Source: Vitis vinifera (taxonomy: Eukaryota > Streptophyta > Magnoliopsida > Vitales > Vitaceae). Taken from it: a stretch of 64,000 nt of DNA. The notes under the pieces were generated by a model. It was given only the letters and a program-made list of their open reading frames with translations, was not told the DNA's origin and did no database searches. Position 1 is the stretch's first letter; the number at the start of each line of letters is the position of its first letter. This document shows positions 47,640 to 58,117 of this stretch, in pieces. The position numbers and the translations under genes were made by a program. The DNA lies in NCBI RefSeq assembly GCF_030704535.1, contig NC_081822.1, forward strand, positions 12,765,001 to 12,829,000. The letters are read 5' to 3'.

Positions 47640-49653
47640 TTGTCTTAAATGGTTATCAATTTGTTGAATAATAAAATAAATTAATCCAATAAAAAAACTG
47701 TTGAAAAACGTGAATTTTTCGACATAAAACATTGCTCATAAAAAGTCTCTACTATTATTTTTTTTTATTAATAATTATAAGATTTATGTATAAAATTTTT
47801 CTCATATAATACAAATAAAATATATGAGTAATAACTATTTTTTATTTTCAAGGGAACATTTATAGCTAATAAAAAGCTCTTAAAAAATTCAAAAGGATTT
47901 TCAGAATCAATATTTAGAAATAAATTATGTTCATATAATGTAAAAATAAAAAACTACTACATAAAAAATAAAATTCAAATTTAAGAGTTGAGGCCCATTT
48001 TACATTTGCTGAATCGTTTTCCCACTCCTAAATCTAGCAACAAATTATTCCCACTCTTCTTACAAATTAACATCAAATCTACAATGCTCTTTTGTTGACT
48101 AAAATTAGGAAACATTAGAGGGTAGATCCAGATACAATAATGATGATTAAACATTGCTATATGAAACTGGTTAGCAGCATCCACAGGACTCTGGAGAAAC
48201 AATGCTGAAATGGAAAACAGGCCACCCTAATCATCTAGTGAGAAAAGTAACCAGCGCGAGGACCACAATGGCCCCATGCATGCTTCTCAGCCCATTGATA
48301 CTTGTGGAACAAGTGGAATAAAATCGTGTTCTACTTTCAAGCCTTTTTTAAGTAGATTATCTTTCCTCTACAGATGAGACATCATAGATTTACCTTTCTC
48401 AAAGAAGCGACTTTCTCAAAGAATGAAATGGAATAAAGGGTTCTAAAAAGAACATGATCTTGTAAATATAGAGAATGCCCTAAAAGAACAGGAGCAGGTG
48501 ATATGAAGCTTTCTACCCCATGTCACTTTGACATCTCATTCCATGATGTAAAGGAGAAACTCAAAGGAGAACAAAAAAACTACTTTAAAAGCAAAGCATG
48601 ATTCTGGGTCTCTTCCTCAGAAAGAGGTTGTAATGCTTATTCAAAATGACTATACGAAGAAGGAAACAATTATCAGCATTCCTGACAGTACAATGCATAT
48701 TGATCATATTCAACAATTCAGTTATATAACAGTTTAATTAAAAGGCATTCTCTATCCAAATACTGAAAGATTCCTGAATATTCCAAACACTGAGAAGCAA
48801 AAACTTTATCTGAAACGCAAAGAAACCACATGGATGCTGAGCCAGAAAAGTAAAATGAATCACCATTGTCAACAGCAAGTGGTTTCCCTTACAACAACAG
48901 AAGTTTCACATAGGGGTCAGGGCTTCAGAAACAAGCTCATGAGCATAATGCTAGTCCTGCATCCCCCACTTTATGGGGGAATGCCATCCCAATTTATTAG
49001 GCCTCAACAGCAGTTAGAGATGGCAAGTGATAATTCTAGATTAGTAGGACCATCAGAATCTCAACCAGCTGCTTCTAAACCATCCCCGAAAAATGTTCTC
49101 AATTCTCAAACCAAAACCAAAACGGGTACCAAAACTTAAGGTAAAAGTAGCTACAGATTTTATTATCCTTAAGTTGGTTTACACAACTTCTAACAGTAGC
49201 CAACCACTAAAATTAGCCAACTATATAGAGTGTCACTCCACAACCCCATGATGCCTATCTATACAAAACATATCACCTTAAGCACTTGAGACAATCAAAC
49301 TGAACTCTGTGCTATGTTTGGTAGCCGCAAAAACGTAGATAATCAGAGAATTCAATGAAAGAAGAAGTCCAGAATTTGAAATTCAATTTGTAAATTATCG
49401 AAAACTTAAGAAACAACAAGCTGGTCTAAACCGAAAAAAACATAATTTCCTCCATTTTTCAGCTAACCAAACAAAGGAATAATTGAATAACATGCTGAAA
49501 AGATAGATGAATAAAAAAAGTCTTCATAAGTCTAAAAATATAATAGATCAATTTCTAATAGTCAACTATCATCCATGAGTTTTGATATCAAAACTTCACG
49601 TATAGCCCCAAAACAAAACTAAAACTAAAAATAAAAATAATCTCCATCTCAAA
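47640..49653. other. Left internal region of the Harbinger element
   Basis: About 2 kb between the left subterminal region and the Myb-like gene. It is mostly AT-rich non-coding DNA, apart from the open frame at 48834-49139. No Harbinger gene domain is seen here. Confidence 0.5.
48834..49139 (+). other. Open frame of 101 codons, possible captured gene fragment
   Basis: Opposite in orientation to both Harbinger genes. The translation is rich in Gln, Ser and Pro with phrases such as GQGFRNKLMSIMLVLHPPLY, GGMPSQFIRPQQQLEM and SESQPAASKPSPKN, a composition like the tail of a host RNA- or DNA-binding protein. I do not recognise the family. The start codon is not conserved by any comparison available here and no splice partners were identified. 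It may be a gene fragment picked up by the transposon, or a chance frame. Confidence 0.3.
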
Positions 49654-50718
49654 TTAGGCATAAAAAAAAGTAGGTCCAAATTTAACTGACAACCAAAGCT
49701 TACGCCTATCAATTGGACAAGCAAGAAAGGCCCGAGTTGCACTCATATCACCGGTGAGAGCTTGATATGCTTTCATATGAGATACATCACTCATGCCTCC
49801 AATCTTAGCAATCTCTTCAAACAATTGCTCTTCTGTATAATTTTGAAGGTTGCTTTTATCAAGAGCCGCAACAACTGCATCCATTCCAACTCTAATTGAC
49901 CTTAATTCTTCACTTACAATGTCAGCATATTTTGCTTTTCGCTTTTTTGTTTCTTTGTTTGACTTTGGTGCAGAAACAGATGCATCTGCAAATGAGAAAT
50001 ATGTCTCAGTTGTTGCTTCATTTTCAACATAAGCAAATGTTTCATCTCTGATCCCATGTTGTGATGATCCTAATGGAATTGTGTCATCCAAATTTTGTTC
50101 CTGGGCCCAACGAAGTTGTCTTTCTTTTGCACCTGCAGCAAGACTTCCTGTTGCTCGATATTTTCCAAGAAGAATGGGCAACTTATCATAATTTCTAATA
50201 GGTTTGTATCTGAGCTAAGATGCTCCTGGGTGTGCCTTTTAACATCAGAAAAAACAAATATTAACAAAACTAGAGTTCAATTGTGATAATGTCTATTAGA
50301 AATTTATAACTCTACATTACATGCAAAAATTTTATTTCTAATAACTCAAAAATAATAATTAACTCACCTTAGTGTAAGTAGTCCATACTTCCGTGGTAGC
50401 TTCGATCATTTGAGTTGATTCATTGAAACCAAATCCACTACCATTTTGTAAAACTTCTTGAGCAGCATAAAAGTTTTTTTTTTAAGTTTTCATTCTATTT
50501 TTTATATGCTCAGAGTTACAACGCAATTCAAAATTTTCCCCAATTTCTCGCGCAACCATTACATAAGCTGTCTTGGTGAAGACTCCTCCTATCTTTTGCC
50601 ATTTATGCATTTGCTCCATTAATCGATCAACCAAAAAGTTGTTCATTTCATCAATCCAAGTCAAGTTTCTTTTTTCACTTACACTTTTGTGTACTTCAAA
50701 GCCTTCACTATGTTCCAT
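49654..50718 (-). pseudogene. Harbinger Myb/SANT-like DNA-binding protein gene, two in-frame stops
   Basis: Second gene of PIF/Harbinger elements; the family product binds DNA and helps the transposase reach its target and the nucleus. Exon 1 is 50368-50718 and exon 2 is 49654-50235, joining in phase to 311 codons. Residues 15-80 have the Myb/SANT-like pattern (LTWIDEMNNFLVDRLMEQMH, then VAREIGENFELRCNSEHIKN). Exon 1 has one TAA stop right after KNRMKT, where a Leu codon TTA would need one base change. Exon 2 has one TAG stop early in the AHPGAS segment. The rest, including KLPILLGKYRATG and a Lys-rich stretch (SNKETKKRKAK), is open. The stops suggest a gene silenced recently. Confidence 0.8.
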
Positions 50719-50968
50719 CTGAAATAATAATACATATATATATGTTTAAAATGAAAAGTCAAGAGGAGGAGATATAATAATAACTTCATTGTAACTCATT
50801 CAAAGTGTGATTTTAACTAGAGAAATTATAGTTCTAAATACAATCATCGTACTTAATATGAAACACAAAAGACTATACAAGAAAAGAACTATAAAATAAA
50901 AGGACTCATCAACGGTTTCTATTATAATCTTTCCACATATCCATGGCTATTTTCTCCTTTAAGATTTC

Positions 50969-53900
50969 TCATTCCTTGCATTTTTCAGCTAAACTCAAAA
51001 CCATTGATTCAAACTCCGTTTCTTCGCTAAAAAGCTCTCTATCGACCTCTGCTATTAATCTTTCATTTGGATCAACACCCATGAGATGGTTATGGAGGAT
51101 ACAACATGCTAGTATAATATCAGATTGTGTGTCAACAGGGTAATGTGGCTCCGTCCCACTAGCTATTATTGGAAACCTTTTCTTCAAAACACCAAATGCC
51201 TTTTCAATTGCATTTCTCAACGACAAGTGTCGAATGTTGAAAACCTCTCTAGCATTTTCTAGTTGATGAACACTATACTTTTTTAAATGGTAACGAGTGC
51301 TTCTATATGGGATAAGAAATCCAGTTTTTAGCTAAAAACCCGCATCGGCCAAATAATATTTACCTAAGAAGCATAGACAAAGGATATTTATTATTAGTAA
51401 TAGTCACTTGAGCTAATAAATTATTATCTAATCACCAATAATCACCTTGTGGAACAATCAATTTATCAAAATCTCTCATTAATGCATTATCTAGGATTCT
51501 CGAGTCTAACGCAGATCCTTCCCAACTAGGTAAAACATATGTGAACTTCAAGTCAAAGGAACATGCTGCTAAAACATTTTGTGTTGGATAGTACTTTCGC
51601 CCTCGATACCTTTGTACAACATCATTTGACACTTTTACACGAAAATGTGACCCATCAATCGCCCCTATGTAATCCTATAAAGAAACAAAATTATTAGTTT
51701 ATTTAAAAATATAAATAATATTCTAATGATGTTTATTAGATAAGTAAGTTTACCTTAAAGTAGGTCCAAAATTTGGAATTGTCCTTGATTTCTTGAGGGC
51801 ACTTTAATCCATCAGGCTGCTTTAAGAAGACATCATTTAAAGATATTATAGTTCTAAGAACTTGATGAAAGTGATGACTAACAGTTTCACTAGAATGCTT
51901 GAAATAAAATTTCATAGTTCTATTCCTTAAATTATGGCCAACAATGTGAAGGAATTTGGCAACTTGTTCTTTTACATTACTATGTGCACTATTTCTAAGA
52001 CGACCTATTCCCCGAAGAATGTTTACTAGTCTTGCGAATGCATCCTTTCCCATACGTAGTTGATTATAACAATCTTCATTATCCATTAGTGTAAGTCTTT
52101 CCATCAAAGCATGTCGTTCATAATCTCCTTCATTAGAGATTGATCTCTCCAAATAGTTTGAGTGATGATAAACTGAAACAAGAATTGCCGCATATGCAGC
52201 ATACATAGATACACAAGTTGCTGCCCATCTTCTAAGTCTTTGCCATTCTTCATTATAAGTCTACATGATAGCAAAGTAAGAGGAATGATTTAGTGAAGTC
52301 ATTATTCATTCTTGAAATGTGATAGTTAAATTAACTTAATCTAAGATTGATTATGACTATTTATGATAGTTAAATTAATGACAAGTTACCACTTATGGTA
52401 AAACAGACCTTACTAGAGTTGAAATGTCTAGTTTAAAGCATGATAACAAAATGAAACTCTTTCTAAGTTCATTATTCAGTCTGAAATTTGCATGATTACT
52501 TAAGAATACTTAGTCCTCCACTTGGTTTTGGGATGAATGAAGAAGAATAGAGTATTAAGAAGAAGATGATGAATGAATGACAAAGAAGTGAACTTACCTG
52601 AGATCGTTCAGTTGCCAAAGGGTCACTCGGATTTTTATTAGGATGAACTTGCTTTGCCTGCACAAATAATAGAAAAGTAAATTAGGTAAAAAGAAATGGA
52701 AAACCCATACACTATTTTAGTTCAAATGAATCTCTATTTTAGTTCAAATGCAACAAAAAAAAAACTATGTTAGGAAGCAATCCCAAACATGGCCTTGATT
52801 TTTTGTGTTTATTTTGTTTCTATCTCTTTTGTATTTTTGGTAGATAAACTGAATGGGCCTTAATTTTTATCAAATGTTAAATGCCAGTGATGTTTGGTAT
52901 TGGGAAAGTAATGAGGAAACAAAATAAATTATAATTGGTGGGTCCAGATCAATGAGAGCTGATAAGCATCTAGAATAACTACTTGATATTAAAAAAAAAA
53001 AAAAAAAAAACTTTATGGTTGAAGAATCCCAATCAGGGAGAGAGAGAGTGATGTCTGCTCATTCATAATTTAAATTGGGTATGTTTTTGCCATGATGTAG
53101 GTTTTGACAAAGGAAAGAGCTGCCTGCAACACTCCCAATGTTATTTTTATATTATTTTTATAGGACAAACTTTCAGATTAGGGTACATAGATTAATAATA
53201 GTTAATTAACCCATTGAGAGTATAAATGAGTCTGATTGGAAGGTATAGAGTGGAAGTTTGAACATCATTCTTACACGTCATAAAGGAACCAAGATGATGA
53301 AGTATGAAAAAACTTGTAGATTGGCACTTCTACAATTTGAGACAATGAAGCTGTGGGGACTGGAAGCTTATTATGAATAAACTTGTAATTAACTACTACA
53401 CGTTGATGAATATCATATCTTGTGCACGGAGAAGAAAAACCCGAGACGTGATAACTAATGAGTTGTTTGAGAGAGTTTCACAAAGTTTAAAAGTGAAACG
53501 TTATGGTACTTGGCACTTGATGATCTTGATGCTGCTAGAGAGGCAGATCACCCGACACTTCCAGAATCATATTGGCATTGCGCATCTAGTATTTGTCCAC
53601 TGATCTGCTTATTCTTCTATTTTTAAGATTCATCGTTTATTTTTCTGTGCCATTTTGAAGTGAGGATCAACATTTTGGTTTCACAGAAACCCTTCAGTTA
53701 TTGCTGCATTTTGTTCAATTTTTAACAATCATGTCAGAGAGTGGGTCTCCATCAAGATGCTAAGAGCCATATCGGCATGCTAGTGGAAAATTCACTGGCA
53801 CTCCATAACGACCTTCATAACTAGATTTTCCTAAATTGGTCGACTATGCACTAATTTGGCAGATCTCTAGCATTATGATGGCTTCGAATTTTAGGGGGTC

Positions 53901-56322
53901 TGGATACGTTCTCAATGTTTAGGAAATGAATCTGGGGCTCTAGTTTTCTGTAGAAACTGCTACAAACTAGTTGGAGATGTTTCAAGTTTTTGAATGTTGT
54001 TATAGCTTAGTTAGAGATGTGTTCAATTATTTAAGGCTGGTATGCTTAAGGTTTATCATTAATCCTTGTGGCAAAAATATACCAAGGGCTTATAAGCTCA
54101 TCAGGTTTGGGTTATAATTAATTAACTTCGACACTGGTATCATGTTCTGGCTTTGCCCTCAATTGGGCCTTGTTGCTAACAATTTACTAATTGATGCTAA
54201 TGTCCACAACCATTGTAAAGTTTTGGGCATGAATGCGTCAATTAATAACAGAATCTAATAGGATGGTAAAAAAAATCTGAAAGTTTATCCTATAAAAATA
54301 ATATATCCCTCTGTACCCTTTGGACTTTGAAGCAAAATAGGAGTATCTAACAAGGTAACATCTGAAGCAAATAGTCACATTGTGTTGACACAATTACACA
54401 AGGTGCAATTGGAGAGTCTGGGTATCATAGCATGCTTCTCAAAACTACATAACAAAATTTCCTTGACAATGTCAGTTGATCTATTCAACATTTCCATATT
54501 CACTAAACCTATAGGATGGTAGTGGTAAATTATGGCACAGTGATTTAGTTTCCCCGACATAATTTCTCCTTCACTACAAAAGAATGTTATAAAGAGCACA
54601 ATCATATTCCCCTTCATCTTCCATATCAAAACAATCCAGTATTGTAGGCTCAGGTTTGTTCCAAAGGGGAAACTTCTTTGTTTTGTACTGACCAAACCAC
54701 AAAAAGGCACATGTTCATTTTCTCAAATAATTAATAAGTTTCTCAAGTGAACAATTCCCACATGGTTCACTTTAACCCTGTTGCACATTGGATGAAACCT
54801 GACATTCCTTTTTCAAATCAAGAAAAAGGCTTCAACCAATTCACTCTGTCATGCTTATGCATTAACCCAAAAAAAAAAAAAAAAACAAATAGGAAAGAAA
54901 AAAAATCCTCAAAAAAATAGGAAGTCAACTGCTAGAATTTCCCTTCTCGGGGTCTCTTCCATAAACTCTAAGGTAATGAACCTTTTATTTTATTTATATT
55001 AGCATTCCTTATGTTAATTAATAATGTACTAAATATCAAACAATTGAAAGGATATTTCTTTCTTGCTCATAGCATTTAGTTGTACACTTTAGTCAATATT
55101 CATGAGATTGACAGGGTGGATACCTGTAATTTAGGATCTGCCCAACATAGCCATATCACCCTCAAATAAGAAGGGAGATCTTCTTCTAGCAATGGGTTCT
55201 CCATTTGGTGTCCTTTCACCTGTGCACTTCTTTAATAGGTATTTTTCCTTTGTTGTCTAAATTCATTTGATGCTTCAACTTTTGGTTTGCTACTTGAAAA
55301 GATTGCTCTGTGAAGCATCATCTCAATGTAAATTATTTGGAACATACCTTCAAAATTTTTAATAAATTGCCTTTTATTTAATTTTTATGTTCCTCCTGTG
55401 CTATCTCCAATTGATAGGGCTGGTTTTCTTTCAATCCCTACCTCACATTGGATTGTATATATGAAGGGAGAGGTGAAGCTGGTCACTGTCTAATATATTT
55501 TCATTTTTGCTGTTCTTTTATTATTTTTCTAGATTATTTTTAAATGAAAACACATCAACAAATAGCCTTCAAACTTGATTACTTATACACAACATCAAAC
55601 TTTGTAAAGCTAAATAATTTAAGAATCCAATTGAATGACATCACATAAACACAAAAATAAATTAAATAATGGAATATTCATACAATCTATTCCACTTTGA
55701 ACCCATTACACGAGTTGAGAATTTCTGCCTTATGGATTTTCTTAGAGCTCCAGAGAGTCATAATGATCATAGCCTACCAATTGATGCTTACTGTATAACT
55801 TAAGTTCTGTAACTACTCTCATAATGTAAGCAAATCAAGAAATACAGAGAGTTATTTGGGAATCCCCTAGAATACACAATTGTAGACCCATTCCCCCAAC
55901 CAAATTATGAAAAAACCATTAGCCAGTAAACAATAGCAGAACATCAAGGGTAAAAATCAGATCAAATCCAGAAAGCAACAAGTTAGGAAAGTTTAGAAAA
56001 ATTCTGGCGAAATTTAAGAAACGGGAAAGGCAAAAGCAACCTAGAAACTCAAACAGAGAACCCAAGAGAGAACGATTAGCTTGGGTTCCGGGTTTTCACA
56101 GGATGAGGTGGATTGGAGTTCAATTCATACCTGATCTGAAGACATGGATCCGAATACATTCACTGGATTTGAAGAATCCATTTCATCCATGGGAACTTGA
56201 TTTGAAGAGCGCACTTCATCCATGGGAACTCGGGTGCCTGAAAATGGTAGGTTTTCGGCCCTGGAAGGTGGTCGAAGTGATTGTGGTGGCCGTTGAAATG
56301 GTCGACGACGGTGAGAAGCCAT
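50969..56322 (-). pseudogene. PIF/Harbinger DDE transposase gene, one in-frame stop
   Basis: Catalyses cut-and-paste transposition of this element family. Exons on the - strand: 56131-56322, 52598-52657, 51754-52260, 51446-51674, 50969-51363. All junctions have GT/AG borders and consistent phase, giving 461 codons. The N-terminus is Arg/Pro-rich with two VPMDE repeats. Residues 85-253 form the helical N-terminal domain (YERHALMERLTLMDNEDCYN). The DDE residues are Asp260 (GAIDGSHF), Asp336 (YLADAGF) and Glu383 ([15 protein letters not shown]). A TAG at 51332-51334 (codon 340) separates the second Asp from the Glu, so a truncated protein would lack the third catalytic residue. No frameshift was found. 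Intron 1 is about 3.5 kb. The Myb-like gene follows 250 bp downstream in the same orientation. Confidence 0.88.
52658..56130. other. Intron 1 of the Harbinger transposase gene
   Basis: About 3.5 kb with poly-A runs (52989-53010 and near 54869) and no domain I recognise on either strand. Open frames at 53373-53603 (+) and 54375-54710 (-) are short and unsupported. It could hold captured or nested sequence. Confidence 0.5.
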
Positions 56323-56588
56323 AACCACCAATGAAGAGGAAGTGAGAGGTGAAGCCTCGGTGAAGAAGAGCCCGATAAAATTCCCCCCCTTTGCCCTTCT
56401 CTTTTTCTCTTATTTTCCTCGTTATTTTTTAAGGAAAATAATACGGAAAATATTACAATATTTTCTTTAATACTTTCCTTTATATTTTTTTTCCATCTTA
56501 TTTTCCATGTCATCCAAACTAAAGAAAACCATTTTCCTCTACATTTTTTTTTCCTTTTTTTAGCATTTTCCAAGAACCAAACAGAGCC

Positions 56589-58117
56589 TATAAGTTTGGT
56601 AATATCCCTCTACTACCATCATAGACCCCCAAAAAATCTATAATTTTTCTTCGTAATATATCACATCACGAAGTTTTAGGTTTGACCAAGAAAGAATTCG
56701 GGTCACCAAGCTATAACACATCCTTTTATTCTTCTTTATTTTTCTACAAATTTTTTCTTTTCATAGATAAGTTTGAATCGAATTATAAGCACAGGATTTG
56801 AAGTTGCGGACAGAGGGTGCACGTGGCCCAAGTACTGGGGAGGTGGGGTTTCTTTGCGGCCAATTTACTCATATTTGGTTTGTTAGCGTGAACCAATTAG
56901 GATAAATTGATTGGTTAGACAAGTGGGTATGGAAATTGTTGGGGCAGCTAGTTCAAGAGTTTGGTTCGCTGGTGCCAATAATAAAGAACGAGTGGAAGTT
57001 CCACTTGTTCTTTTTGAAGCACTTCCTGTTTTGCATCTATCTGGTAACCTAAAATGTCTTACCAATTTCTTCTGTTTTTCAAAAACTCTCTGGAGAAAAA
57101 AATGTATGCCACTTTCAAAGCTTAAAGCTACCAAATCTCTAGGATGCTGACCAAGGGATTTGTAGTTTTTATCAACCATTAAATTGGAACTGTGAAATTT
57201 GATTTGCAAATATCTTTGCTAGGATCATTCGAATGACGAGAGTACTTAACAGAGTATAACACCCATTTATGGTAATTTACTTCACTGATATCCTCACAGC
57301 CATCTACACTACTTTGTTAATCCATGTACATTTTTTAAAGAAAATTTTAGCATCGTGGATCAACCTAATGGATGATTAAGATAGTGGGTGTGTTACTATC
57401 ATATAAATTATTTCAAATTTAATATTCTATTAATTCTTTTTGCAACTTGACTGATTACATGATTGAATTAAACTTGAAAGTTTATGAGCAACAAAGCAGT
57501 GGTCAAAAGGGATCTCACTATTTTATATATGGACAGATATAGAGGTTGATGGATTACATACTGGTCCACTCTCAGAAGAAGTCATGGTTGGTGAGGTGGG
57601 TACGCATTCGTGGGCTTCACTTTTCTGGTTTTTATTTTTATTTTTTCTCTTAATAGACAATATTTGACCATAGAATTTGACTATTCTTCCACTATGTTAG
57701 CATGAATTAATGGGTTTAGACAAGTGGGTATGATTGTGGTGGTGGAAATTAGTAATTGGTTTGGTGGCTAGTGCCCAATAATAAAGATAGGTGAGAGTTG
57801 ACATTTTTTCTACTTATACCATTCATTCCATATTAAACCAGAACGATAAAGTCGACAGTAGAACCAAACTCACAACTAAATTAGAGAGAAGAGAACTATA
57901 CTCTGATTGGGACAATAGTCACAAGAAATATGCAAGTCTATCTGAGCTATCATATATAAAGCTACATCGTGTTCCATGAAAATCCTAAAAGAGATTCTTT
58001 GAGTATGAAATATGAACTTCCAAGTAAGAAAGAAAAGATGGATGAAGATTCTTGTGGAGATGGAGAGTTCCTTGCGCAACTTTGTAAGGGGCTTTGTCCC
58101 GAAGACTATAAGATAAG
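56589..58117. other. Intergenic between the Harbinger element and the transporter gene
   Basis: Contains the GDSL exon 5 remnant (56795-56878). A phrase around TTAGACAAGTGGGTATG (near 56915) recurs near 57717, with flanking similarity (GTGCC.AATAATAAAGA at about 56971 and 57772), so a diverged duplication of about 0.8 kb spacing is present. No other gene. Confidence 0.55.
56795..56878 (+). pseudogene. GDSL esterase/lipase exon 5 remnant
   Basis: After an acceptor-like ACAG, the DNA GATTTGAAGTTGCGGACAGA and following bases encode GFEVADRGC, matching the exon 5 start (GFEV.NKGCC) of the intact copies. One frame change later it reads GEVGFLCGQFTH, matching the family segment [10 protein letters not shown]. 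The catalytic DxxH part is missing. It lies on the same strand as the array, 15 kb past copy 6 and just outside the Harbinger right end, so the array once extended to here. Confidence 0.72.

Larger units (their letters stand above)
47425..56591. mobile_element. PIF/Harbinger-type DNA transposon, 9.16 kb, both genes present
   Basis: The body is 47428-56588. The left end GGCTCTATTTGGTTCCCGAA and the right end, read inward, GGCTCTGTTTGGTTCTTGGA match at 16 of 20 positions and share AAAATGC just inside. TAT flanks both sides (47425-47427 and 56589-56591); PIF/Harbinger elements usually duplicate TTA or TAA, so TAT is slightly unusual. Subterminal DNA on both sides is purine/pyrimidine-biased with GGAAA words. 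Inside, on the - strand, are a five-exon DDE transposase gene (exon 1 only 266 bp from the right end) and a two-exon Myb/SANT-like gene, the standard two-gene content of this superfamily. Each gene has in-frame stops, so the copy is probably not autonomous now. Confidence 0.85.

Noticed and set aside
53373..53603. 76-codon open frame within the Harbinger transposase intron
   Set aside because: No family recognised and no consistent splice sites. It could be captured sequence but cannot be supported.
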